Shown: one piece after another, positions 48,852-59,360 of the stretch
How the letters are laid out: each line of letters begins with the position of its first letter
Numbering within the stretch: the first letter of the stretch is position 1
Notes under the pieces: model-generated
Databases searched by the model: none
Told to the model about the DNA's origin: nothing
What the model saw: the letters and a program-made list of their open reading frames with translations, nothing else
Made by a program: the position numbers and the translations under genes
Assembly (NCBI RefSeq): GCF_035222485.1
Contig: NC_085920.1
Span: forward strand, 6,014,001-6,078,000
Source: Podospora pseudoanserina
Taxonomy: Eukaryota > Ascomycota > Sordariomycetes > Sordariales > Podosporaceae
Direction: 5' to 3'
Length of the DNA stretch: 64,000 bases

Positions 48852-51239
48852 CTAAGCCTTGACAATCGGCTTCCTCCTCACCAAAAACGGACTCGGCATC
48901 TCGTCCGTCTCCGGATTCCACACAGCCGCCGGCTCAGCGCCCAACCCCCTATTAGCAGCAGCAGCATGCTCCCTAAAGGCCCTCACCGGACTCCCTCCCC
49001 CTCCAATCCCCCCCGTGTTCGCATTCAACCCGCTGCTGAACCCCTCCCCAGTCATGATCCCGCTCAACGGCCTACCCCCAGCCCTAGCCTGCTGAAGCTC
49101 AACCAGTGTCCTACCCTGGATATTTGACCTCATCCCGCCAGAAATCTTGTTAAGACCCGTCATACTGACCGTTGTATGCAGCTCCCCTTCCTTCTTGGCG
49201 TCAGAGAGATTCTTGTTCAACCCCGCCGCACTAGGAATCTTGCTCAACCTCCTCAACCCAGGGCTGTTTCCTTGTTGCTGCTGCTGGTGTCCAAGAGCAC
49301 CATTGCTCCCCGCCTGCCTGAGCGTCAACCCCCCAGTTCCAAAGTCAGGGTTGCTCGCCACCGCCCCAACAGTCTTGCTTTGCAAGGTAGTCGTCTGCTT
49401 GCTTTGCAGCCTATGCACAGGCATACTCTTTTGCGCATGCAACTGCGGCCTCCCCTTGCTGGTAAAGGGGTTCTTGCTCGAGGCCTTGATATTCCTCGTC
49501 GGGCTGGGCATATCCTCATCATCCGAGTCACTCCCATAGTTTACCGGTGACGGAGGCCTGTCGCCCGAAGCTTGCGTGTTAGCCGCCGCAGCAGCAAAGA
49601 TATTCGATGGGTTGTGTGGAGCCTTGGTCTCGATTTTCCTTCGGGGAGAAAGAGACAAGTGGGCAATAGCGACAGGACTGGCATCAACATCCATTGGTGT
49701 GCCAACCGGCGGCGCCATCACAAACATGGTCTGGGCTCTCCCAAAGGGAGTGCGCGCCGTCTTGAAGGACGGTTGCGTCATGGAGGTATCGGCCGGCGAT
49801 TCAGGCTCGGTGATATCGGTCGTCGAGGGGAACTCGTCCTCTGTCGGGCTGATAGAAGAAATCGACGAGTGCTGATATGAGTCCTTGGAAGAAGAGAGCT
49901 CCGCGGGGCGGTGCTGTTCCTTTTCCTCGAGCTGCTTTCGACGTTGGAGTTCGACTTCGAGGCGGGCCTCAACCTTGGCTTCCGCCCTGGCCTCGACTTC
50001 CCTCTCAAACTCCTTCTTGAGCCTCTCAATCTCCAACCCTACCAGCCGGTCAATCTCCAACCTCGCCTTGACTTCCCATTCCCTCCTCAGGGAAGCGTCG
50101 ATCTCCTGCCTGATTGCCACTTTGTCATGATCCAACAAGGCCAACTTCTGGTCCACCTCCCGAATCCGCCTGTTGAGCGAGTCCTCCTTGGCCTTGAGCG
50201 TCTTGCTGAACTCGACCACCTCCTTTTCCTTTCTCATCAACCTAACCACCGGGAGGTTCAACAATGCCGCCGTGTCCGGTCTCCTATCCGGGTTCACCCG
50301 GAGGCAGTCCTTGATCACCGCGAAAAGCTCCGACGAATAACAGGCCGGAAGCGGCGCAATCTTCCCCTCCTTGATCTTCTGGACGAGCTGAAAGTGCGTC
50401 TTGGCGTTGAACGGTGGTTCCCTAGTGCAGAGTTCGTAGATGATGCATCCCAATGACCAAATGTCAGATTTCAGTGTGTATTTCTCGGCGGCGCAGATTT
50501 CGGGGGACATGTAAAAGGGGGTTCCGACGTAGGTGGAGGCGAAGTCGTGGGAGGCCATCACTTTGGAGAGGCCAAAGTCGCCGAGTTTGACCGAGTTGTC
50601 CTCGCCGAGGAAGACTGGAAAGGTTAGTGACGACACCTGATGGACAAGGCACTTTAACCAAAGACTTACCATTCTCTGGCTTCAAATCACGATGAAGAAT
50701 GATGGTGCCACCCGACGGCGCCTTAGGCCTCGCTGTCGTTCCCAAACCCAACACGGTCTTACCAACTTCTGGTGGGTCGACGCCGTAGTGGCAGCGGTAG
50801 AGGGCCGAAACGAGCTGCGAAAAGATGCTCCACACAAACGACTCCTCAGCATACTGGTTCTTTTGTTGCAACTCCTTGATGACCCGACCGAGATCCCCAT
50901 TCCCGCAGTATTCCATGTACAGGTGCAAATCTTGGGTCGCCTTGAGGTGTTCGCGGTGGTAGTAGCCGACAATGTTGGGATGGCGCAGCGTCGAGAGGAT
51001 CTGGAACTCGGCGTGTAACTGTTCGCGCTCCTTTTGGGACATTTTGAGGTAGCTGATCTCTTTCCGGCAGAGGATCATGCCGTCCTGCTTGCGGCGTACT
51101 CGCCGGATGACGCCAAACGAGCCGTGGCCTGTTTGCGGGTGTCAGACAGAAGAAAACGGAGGACGACGAACAGAGCAAAAGCGACAGGGAAGGACGTACC
51201 AATCTTTTCAAGAACTTCATATTTGTCGCTTTCCGACAT
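48852..51239 (-). CDS. nimA: NIMA-family mitotic serine/threonine kinase
   Basis: Predicted 753 residues from exons 51239-51200, 51128-50670 and 50614-48852, all with good GT-AG sites (donors GTACGT and GTAAGT; acceptors ACAG and CCAG). The kinase domain fills about residues 7-305: glycine loop GHGSFG, the catalytic Lys in CRKEISY, HRDLKPEN, DFGLSK, and an SPE motif after the activation loop GTPFYMSPE. An insert before HRD is typical of fungal NIMA. A coiled coil rich in Arg/Glu follows at about 330-440 (DQKLALLDHDKVAIRQEID and later), as in NIMA, where it serves dimer formation. The Ser/Pro/Thr-rich C-terminal tail has many S/TP sites and short PEST-like stretches. NIMA promotes entry into mitosis in the nucleus and at the spindle pole. 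Aspergillus NIMA has 699 residues. The gene is divergent from the BTB gene, with 778 bp between the starts. Confidence 0.95.
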
Positions 51240-52017
51240 TTTGGCTTTTTTTATTTATTTTTTTGGATTCTGGATTCCGGGACAGCAACTGGCAGAGCAA
51301 TTGTCGAATTAGAAATTCCCTCGCTCCATGCGCCGGATCGATTAACAAGAGATGATTTGCGATTTTTTTTAAAAGAAAACAGAACAGATCAGGCACTCAG
51401 GGTGCCCTTTTGCTTTCTGCTGCTGCTGTTGGAGAGGGGGGGGAGGTTAGTAAATTCGTTTTCTGTCGTTGGGCGGGTGGTTTGTCGAAGAATGGGGTGG
51501 CAATGGCTGGCTGCACAAAAAGGAGCGAGTTCGAAGATGTGCGTTGCGCTGGCTGGTCGGGTTCAGAGTCCAAGAGTCAACAGACCCCAGCGGTTGCCTA
51601 GGCAGCGGCTACCCAATTCGGACAGCCAGATGCACCATCCCCCATAAAAAACGTCAGGGGTTTAACAACCAAGGGGAGCGTGCCACGCCATTGGATGGCG
51701 GGGCTTTCAACAAGCGCCTTAGGTAACCCGGCCTATCGATAAGGCTTCGCCCTTTCTTGGCCGGGGGGGTGCGGGGCGGGCACTGCGGGATCTCAACGGC
51801 ATCACCAAATGCCGGGGGCCGTGATTGGGAACAGATGGAGAGGGATTGGCTTGGCTCGTGCATGAATCTGAAGGCGCCCGCCACCACCAGTGACCAACAT
51901 CGCCTCTCACCATTTGAATGGTATTTTTGTGATCTTTTTTACATGGTGGTTTAGAGCATCGTTTTCTTCTCATAGAATCCCCTCGCATATAAACTGTGCA
52001 GAAAAGATAGATAGACC
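51240..52017. promoter_or_regulatory. Divergent promoter between NIMA kinase and BTB gene
   Basis: The two ATGs are 778 bp apart, so the genes share an intergenic promoter. No other open frame is credible here. A T-rich tract lies just before the kinase start. Confidence 0.5.
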
Positions 52018-54145
52018 ATGGTGCTCCGAAAGTTCGAGCTTGAGGCTAAGCTCAAAGACGACAACCAGCTTATTCAGACTGGAGTCTTGCGAAATGAGCA
52101 CCCCTTCGACACATCGCCAGAATTCCACGATTTTTTGATGGCATGTCGCCGCGGTGATTTGAAGCGGTGTCAGGAACTGATCTCTGAGGGCGTTAACATC
52201 AACGGCAAAGACGCTTACGATTATACTCCGCTCATCATTGTAAGTCGTCATTCTTTCTTCCTTGGTGTCCCAACCCCAAACACATCATGCATTCCCTCCC
52301 ATCTTACATACAACTGACTTGTAAAGGCCAGTCTCTGTGGTCATTATGAACTGGTTCAGCTGTTGTTGGAAAGCGGTGCGTCAACATCTCAGTCAACAAG
52401 CTCATAAGTCGAAATACTGACATCATTCAGGAGCCCTGGCCGACCCAGACTCGTTTGAGAGAGAAAGAGCTGTATACAACGCCTTGAACAACAAGATTCG
52501 GAATTTGCTGCTTTCATATGATTACACCAAGACAGCGGATCCGTTGCAGTACTGGTCGACCCATATCACATCTCTGCTGTCTCGCGAGATTCCACCAACA
52601 TCAGACATTACTCTGTCAGCACCAAACGAGGACTTTCACCTGCACAAGTTCATCCTGTCAGCGAGGTCACCATATTTCAAGAGAAAGTTTGCGGAAGCGC
52701 CCGACACTACCACCTGGAAACTGTCTCACAACATTCCTGTCGAGGCCTTCCGGATAGTCCTTCGCTATCTTTACTTGGGTGACCTCCCCCGAGATTTCGT
52801 CACCCCACGAAGCACCGTCACCGAGGAAGAGGTCTTCAAAGGCATCGACAAGCTCTGCAAGCAACTGGAAATCGACAAGCTCTGGGAAGCCGTCCTCTCC
52901 AATGACCGCCGACTAGCCCGCCAACGCCAGCAAGACGAAGTCGCCCGCGCACAAGATCAGATCTCGGCCTTCTTCCGGGACACAGTTCTAAAACACAAAA
53001 TCGAAGTAGACACTCGCAAAGCCGGCCAGGTAAAATGGCCCCAGCACAACGCCATCTTTGCCAATGTATTCCTTCAAGCCGATGAGGAGCTCCCAGAGGA
53101 TGACACCCCAGAAGAAGAAGAAGAAGAAGATGATGATGAACCTCACCCCCCAACTCCAAACGGAGGCGGCATCCCCATCGGCCCAGCCGGCTCTTCCAAA
53201 CCACCCACCAAAACCCCAAAGAAACCCCGGCGCTCAACCCTCTACCCAGTCCACAAACCCTTCCTGATCCGCTCCCCCTACTTCGCAACAATGTTCGCCT
53301 CCCCCTTTCTGGAGTCTCAACCCTCCTCCCACCTCCACATCATCCACATCGACTGCACCCCCCCGGTCCTAGAAGTAATCCTCTCCTACCTCTACACCGA
53401 AGTCTCCACCTGCCCCCTCGAGCACGCCCTCGAGCTCCTTTACGCCTCCGACATGCTTCTGCTCGACGCACTCAAGTCAAAGGCCGCGGTCACGATTTCA
53501 ACCCTCGGATCAGGCAACACCAACGCTTTGGTCGACCGCACGCACCACCACGATGATGGATCGACAACAAAGGAAAAGGTAGAGCAGGAACCGATCAACG
53601 TCTATGATGTCATCCACGCGGCGTGGGACTTGTCAGTTCAGCGGCTGGAGGAGTTTTGCGCGAGGTATCTGGCGAGCAGGCTTGAGGATTACATTGACGA
53701 GAAGGAGTTTCACGACTTGATCGCGGAGAGTGCGAGTAGGCTGAAGGCGAGGCAGGAGACGGACACGATCGAGTTGTTGGATGATATCAGGTATTATTTG
53801 GGGGAGAGGTTCAGGTTGAGGTTTGAGGGGGAGGGGTTGGAGGAGATGTTGGATGATGAGCAGTTTGCGGAGGAGGAGTATCAGGGGTTGGACCTGGAGG
53901 GACCGGATGTTGGGTTGGAGGAGTTGGCGATGACGATGGGGGGAGGGGAGGATGCGGGTTATGTGGGGAATGGGGATGAGGCCGTTGTTGAGGGGGTTGA
54001 TAGGGGGGATGAAGGGGAAAGGGGGGGAGTGGTTACCTTGGGGGGGGAGGTGGTGGAGGACGAGTTTGCGAGTGATGCGGTGAATTATCATATTTTGGTG
54101 GAGAAGATTGATCGGATGTTGGAGAGTCTGAAGTTGGATGCCTGA
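52018..54145 (+). CDS. Ankyrin and double BTB/POZ domain protein
   Basis: Predicted 661 residues from exons 52018-52239, 52327-52375 and 52431-54145. Donors are GTAAGT and GTGCGT, acceptors AAAG and TCAG, and frames match at both joints. Ankyrin repeats cover about residues 36-95 (FLMACRRGDLKRCQELISEG, then TPLIIASLCGHYELVQLLLE). The first BTB domain at about 145-215 reads DITLSAPNEDFHLHKFILSA. A Glu/Asp run at about 313-325 forms an acidic linker. The second BTB at about 360-440 has the HKPFLIRSPYF and LYTEVSTCP segments. A helical region and an acidic, Gly-rich tail follow. The order ankyrin, BTB, BTB is that of ABTB1-type proteins and fission yeast BTB proteins, which are candidate Cullin-3 adaptors for ubiquitin ligation. 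Substrate unknown. Confidence 0.9.
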
Positions 54146-55743
54146 GGATTATATATATACGAGTAGATATTATATGATACTGTTGTGTACTCGTCAATAT
54201 GGACGACTTTTTTTTTTTTTTTGGATGTTGTTGAAGATAGCTATGGGTGAGGAATTGTGACTGCAGGCTTGATTCAATTGGCGTAAAGCTGTACCTCTCC
54301 CAACCAGTTCAGGTCGTAGAATCGATCTAGACCTTATTGAGCTGTCCTCTCGGCCTACATCATTGGGCGTAAAGTCTCGGTTAAACTGTCTGGTGTACCT
54401 CGGGGCTGAGAGATACAAGAGTACATCGACACTGGACTCAAGCATTTCTCCGGGAATCAGCAGGCAAATGATTCGGTCAACTGTTGTGTAGTGGACACAA
54501 ACGAGGGATTTTTATTCTTTTCAGTGTTTCCCTCTCCAGTCCGTTTCACGGGTACTGTAGGCGAAGCAGATCGTGAAGGTTCAAGCCACCGAAAGAGGCG
54601 CAGAAGAAAAGTCCGGATTCCACAACCCGGAGAACCGGATAAGGCCCACGGATGGCGTCAACCGGTGGATCTTTGATAGTCTTGGTTTTGGCCTGTTCCT
54701 GCCGCGAAGCCGATTCACCAGTGTGACATCTTATCAGCTGTGATATGCCGCATGTTTGGTCGTTTCTGTTCTGTTGTACCTGTTGGTTGGTTGGTTGGTT
54801 GGTTGGGTGTCAATATTCGTTGTCCTCAAAGGAAAACCATGTCCAAATCCCATCCAGGCACTCCTGGGTATCTCCCCGACAGGCGACACGCAACCACATG
54901 CACCGATGTGTTGGTGGTCCCGGTGAGCATCTAGAGCTGTCGCCAAGATCAACAGAAGGGGAGCTTGTGGGGGAAAGAGGTTCGGTTCCCGCCAAGTGCT
55001 CCAACTGGAACCCCGCACATGTTCCATTTCTCAGCACCGAGACCCCAAATCCGAGAGAACACACCATGGAAGCTGGGGATATCAGCCAGTAAGGGATGGC
55101 TTCTATCTTCAGCCGTCTGCATGCTGCACACGCCTAGTAGCTGCTGCAGGTTGAAGAGGTGGGTGGGTGCCCTTTGTGCTTCCCGGGCACCCCCCTCCTC
55201 AGAGAGCAAAGAACACGAACACCTGCCGTCTTGAGACCCAACCTCCAACCCCCCCTCCACCGCTTCTGCCCTGATCTCCATGCCTCTCGGTGGTTACACT
55301 TGTCTTGGACCTCACGTGTCCGCATATCTGTGGTTTTTATTTCCTTGCTTTGAACGTTTCGAAGCTCTTTTGTGAACAATCAAGTTCCAAAGCTTAGCTT
55401 CCTGTTCACGATAAACTAGCTACATAGCTAGCGGCTTCATCCCATCTCTTCCCATCCATTTGCGGTCAAGCAGCTTGTTGTTCTTTGACCTTTTGCCTTC
55501 CCTCTTTTCCCCGCGCACGCGCGCTGTCATAGCCACCCTTCAAAAGGCTGGGCCGTCTCCGCTGTCACTGTACAGCATTGTTGTTGTTGCTGCTGTTGCT
55601 GTAGCTATTGCCGAATTTATCTTATCGTCAAGGTACCTGGCCGTTTGCCGTGATACAAGTGCGAGCTTGTTGAATTTCTTGAGCTTTGCCATTCTCGATA
55701 CCGAATTCCCCCGTCTCTCTCGCCAGCTCTCAGCTCCTCTAGA
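54146..55743. other. Intergenic region, 1.6 kb
   Basis: Starts with the 3' flank of the BTB gene and a run of about 15 T at 54,208-54,222, and ends with the promoter of the next gene. A (GGTT)n tract lies at 54,782-54,806. No coding frame or RNA gene is supported. Confidence 0.5.
54782..54806. repeat. (GTTG)n tetranucleotide repeat
   Basis: About six tandem copies of GTTG in gene-free sequence. Confidence 0.85.
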
Positions 55744-56570
55744 ATGGCAACCATGATCGACAACGACGCCATCCCCTCCTACAGCCGAACAACTCTCGAC
55801 GCCCTCTCCCCCGAAGACTTCGAAACAGCTTCCATTCGCTCCGCCGCTCCCTCGTACAGTAAGTCCCTCAGCTTTCCCCCCACCTCTTCCCTATTCCCCC
55901 AGTACTAACTCTCCCTTCAGCTAGCGACGCTCCCAGTTATCACACCTTAAACCCCCACCCAGACCCAACACCCCCCTATTCCCCCCCTCCCCCATCCTCC
56001 TCCTCCACATCTGCTTCTTCCCTCCCCCCCTTACTCCCCCCATCAACCTCCCCCACTCCCACCCGGGGCCTCCCCCCGGTGCCCACCGGCCCAATCCCCT
56101 CCCCCTCCCTATCCCTATCCTCCTTCCGCATCCCCTCCTGGTCCCCATCCAACCCCCAAGCGCGTCACTACCACAACGTCGCCCTCCGCCGCGCCGCCTC
56201 GTCGTCGACCTCGTCGCCGAACAACGCCTCCCAGGAGACACTGAGAAGAGTCATGCTGGAGCGCATAGAGGAGGAGGAGTCCCGCCGGAGAATCAGACCG
56301 TTGGAAGACCCCTATCTGGTTGGGGAGGCAGCCGCCACGAGGGCGAGGCAGGAGAGGTTGGCCAGGGAGAATGGGGATGATATCCTGATTAGGGAGAACA
56401 GGAGGTGGGATTGGTTTCTGAGGCAGATGAAGGAGCGGGAGGAGCGAGAGGAGAGGATAAGGCGGTTGGGGGGAGGGGGGGCAAGTGGAGAGGGGAGCGG
56501 TGGGAGGACTGGGTTTGGCATTGTTGGGAGGGGGGGGAGGTTGGCCTTTAGGGTTGGGGGGAGGTCGTGA
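55744..56570 (+). CDS. Ser/Pro-rich protein with charged C-terminal helix, unknown function
   Basis: Predicted 254 residues from exons 55744-55858 and 55921-56570. The 62-bp intron has donor GTAAGT and acceptor TTCAG; the split codon is Thr and the frame holds. The N-terminus (MATMIDNDAIPSYSRTTLDA) has short PSY-type motifs, one on each side of the intron (APSYT and APSYH). Residues 40-120 are almost entirely Pro/Ser/Thr. A long charged helix of about 100 residues follows, with ERIEEEESRRRIRPLEDPYL and an EREEREERIRRL repeat, likely a coiled coil. The tail is Gly/Arg-rich. I do not recognise the family; PSY motifs of this type occur in ligands of WW or arrestin-like domains, but that is only a suggestion. 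The sense strand is C-rich to about 56,200 and G-rich after it. Confidence 0.75.
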
Positions 56571-57384
56571 TTGATTGGTGAGGTGAAGGCGGCGGTTTCC
56601 ATCATAAAAAAGGGGGGGGGTACATGGCCTCCCTTTTCATGTTGCCAAGGATTGTGGTCTTTGGGTCTCTTGCTTCGTTTCTTTACCGTTCATTTCGGGA
56701 TGCCAATTTTGGGAAACATTTTTGGGTTGCATTGGGTCGGTATCCCTTTCTTATTTCTCTGTTCTTTTCTTCTCTCGTAAACGAGAAACATTAGAGACGG
56801 CGTTTTTTTTTTTGGTTTTTTTTTCGAGGCATCTGGCATGTGCTTCGGAACGCATTTTCATCAACATCATTGCTGGGTTGGACGATGGAACATTTTGCTG
56901 CGTATTTCTGGAGGAAACACTTTTTCTTCTTCTCTGTTTGGGGTGTAAAAAGTTAGGTTTAGTCTGTATCCCGAGGAGGAGAGCTCTTCTAGTTAGTCTG
57001 GCTAACCAAGAAACTCAATCTGAAAGCAATCGGTTCTACTTTGTTTGGTGTCTGCTAGTTCCCAGAGTGACGGGTGCTCGAGCCGACTTACGAACCAGAC
57101 TATGGTGACACTATTGTTTGATGATGATAACGGACTTGCTCAAAGTCTAGTGTATTTCTTACACTCCAAAAAAGTGGCAGGGTCTATTTCTCGTATCGAA
57201 TTCTGTAACCCTGTTTGTCGCCTCCGTCATTCATCCCATGATGCCTATATAAACAAGTAAACATCCGTCAACGCCGGGCCAAATGCTACTGATAACCGCC
57301 TCTCACCAGCCGCGTCTCGGCTTGTTATACACTGTTGTTGTACAAATTGTACCTTCGCTCGCTTCTCCGGTAAACAAATGACAC
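56571..57384. other. Convergent intergenic region, 0.8 kb
   Basis: 3' flanks of the Ser/Pro-rich protein gene and the V-ATPase gene. Runs of G and T follow the first stop. No gene is seen. Confidence 0.6.
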
Positions 57385-58082
57385 TTAGCCCTTGCTCTTG
57401 GTGTTGAGAATGAGACCGACGATGAGGCTGGAGATGATGGTTAGCACTAGCAGAGTCAGTTGTTGAGAGGTAGAACATACCCATAAAGACCAAGAACTTC
57501 TCCGAAAATGAGAATAAGCACCATGCCGACAAACACTCTCGACTGTTGCATGTACGATCTGACACCCTTGTCGCCAACAACGCCAATGCAGTAACCGGCG
57601 GCGAGACCTGTGAGTCCGACTGACAGCCCACAGGCAAGATGCATGAAGCCGTTGAACAGGCTGTAGTTGGCACCCCCAGCATCAGGTGGCGCAAGGTCCT
57701 GGGCGATCAGGACTGAGATGACGAGGGCATAGACGGCGATGATACCCGACATGACGACGGGGATCAGACACTTCATGATCAGGTCTGGCCTGAAGGTGCC
57801 CACACCCGCGATACCAATGCCGGCCTTTGCGGTACCATATGCTGCACCCATGCCTGTGATGACGATGTCTTGTTAGTATGTCTTCGGATTCGCTGAGGAT
57901 ATTTCGGTGGAGAGTTCGAGAGATGGGTTGAACATACTGCCAAAGATCATGGCTGCAGCGATGCCGGCCTGGAAGAGAGTCTGTCAGCAAGCTTGCGATA
58001 TGCGACAGCCAACAACACCGGGAACTGGACTTACCATTCCGAAGAAGGGCGCGAACTTGGGGGAGAGCTCCGAGTCAGCCAT
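57385..58082 (-). CDS. vma-3: V-type ATPase 16-kDa proteolipid subunit c
   Basis: Predicted 164 residues from four exons: 58082-58035, 57968-57938, 57853-57481 and 57427-57385. Donors are GTAAGT, GTATGT, GTCATC-free normal sites and GTATGT, and all acceptors are CAG; the joined protein is continuous. It starts [15 protein letters not shown] and ends LILNTKSKG, as in other fungal c subunits of about 160 residues. Four transmembrane helices form two homologous halves, with the paired [11 protein letters not shown] and [14 protein letters not shown] segments. The proton-carrying Glu145 lies in FGEVLGLYG of helix 4. Copies of this protein form the rotor ring of the V0 sector in the vacuolar membrane and drive vacuole acidification. 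Intron-rich small genes of this kind are usual for this subunit in Neurospora relatives. The gene is divergent from the Rho GEF gene. Confidence 0.96.
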
Positions 58083-59360
58083 GGTGAGATGTCTCCAATT
58101 CAAGACGGATTCGGGTTGTGGATGACGGCTAGAAGCGAATGGGCGACGATAAAGATGGACGTCGGCCAGGCGTAGGGGTTTGGGAGAGCTCGACGTTGTT
58201 GTCTCTGCCTCCAGTGCACTGCACGACAAACAGCACGGCACAGCTTGGATGTTACGAAGCCGCCAAGGCCAAGCACCACCCGCAGCTTGGGGGAGCCGTT
58301 CAGTGCTAGCCTGCCAAGATCAGCCTTCCCTTTGCTTCAGGTGACGGCGCACGTGATATTTCAGTTGGCTTGGAATACCTTGTTTACCGTTACACAGGGT
58401 CACAGTGCCACAGAGCTTGATTTGGGGCCACCTGCATCATCGCCAACCAGACGCGATAAGCAAAACAGTCCGGAAACTTTCGCTCCCCTGGTTGGATAAA
58501 CACGCGTCGTTTTTTTTTTTCTGCACCTGTGTCTGTGAGACTCACCAAAACTGGTTCAGTTGACCACATGGAATATACGGGATAATGCGAGAAATTAATC
58601 ATGAGGTGCTTATCATGTTGACCTAAGGTAAGGTAACTAACTGTAATTCGAGATTGCCTTGAAATTTAGGCCCAAGATGGAAGAGACAGACAGGGGCGGC
58701 GGGATGCTGCGCCCACTCTCCGGCATCCACCCTTGAGGCCCTGTAAGGACCACTTTGGCCTCGCTGGGTGTGAAGGCTCTCCTTTCTGTCGAGAGATTGA
58801 TCGTGTCGCCATCTGATATCGTGCCCTGCCCATTTCCATTCTCTTGAACAGTCGGTGAGGGATGCGTCCGTACATCTAATCGGCCGCTGTGCACCCCCGA
58901 GCCAGCCACTCAGAAGTTACCGGCTCCTAGGCCCATCCGGCCAAAAATTGTCGTTAGGGGGCAACGTCCAATAACGTCAGCTCTGGCCGTCCGTGACACC
59001 GACCGGAAACAATCTCGACGAACGGCAGCCCTTCTCCGACGACACTCGTTCCTTTACCTGCCATTACCTACAATACTCCAGCGATAGCCAGCCGTTGGCA
59101 ACGGATACACCGTGGTTGTCAGGAGCACACTGGGCTTTTGTAGCTGGCCGAGACCATTGTTTGCCTGCCCTGTGAGGTGCGACATCTAGACCAGACCGTT
59201 TCCCCGTCGAGGTAGCCGGCGAGACGTCGACACCGAGATACGAGTAAGTTTATTTCCTTCCCCACTTTTTGCTTCCATTCTCGAACAGGAGGGCATCCCG
59301 CCGCCCATCTACTAGAATACCCAACCCAGATTCGGCTGCTGATGGGATACACACGCAGAC
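58083..59360. other. Divergent intergenic region, 1.3 kb
   Basis: Promoters of the V-ATPase c gene and the Rho GEF gene. A run of 12 T lies at about 58,510-58,520. No coding frame is supported. Confidence 0.5.
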
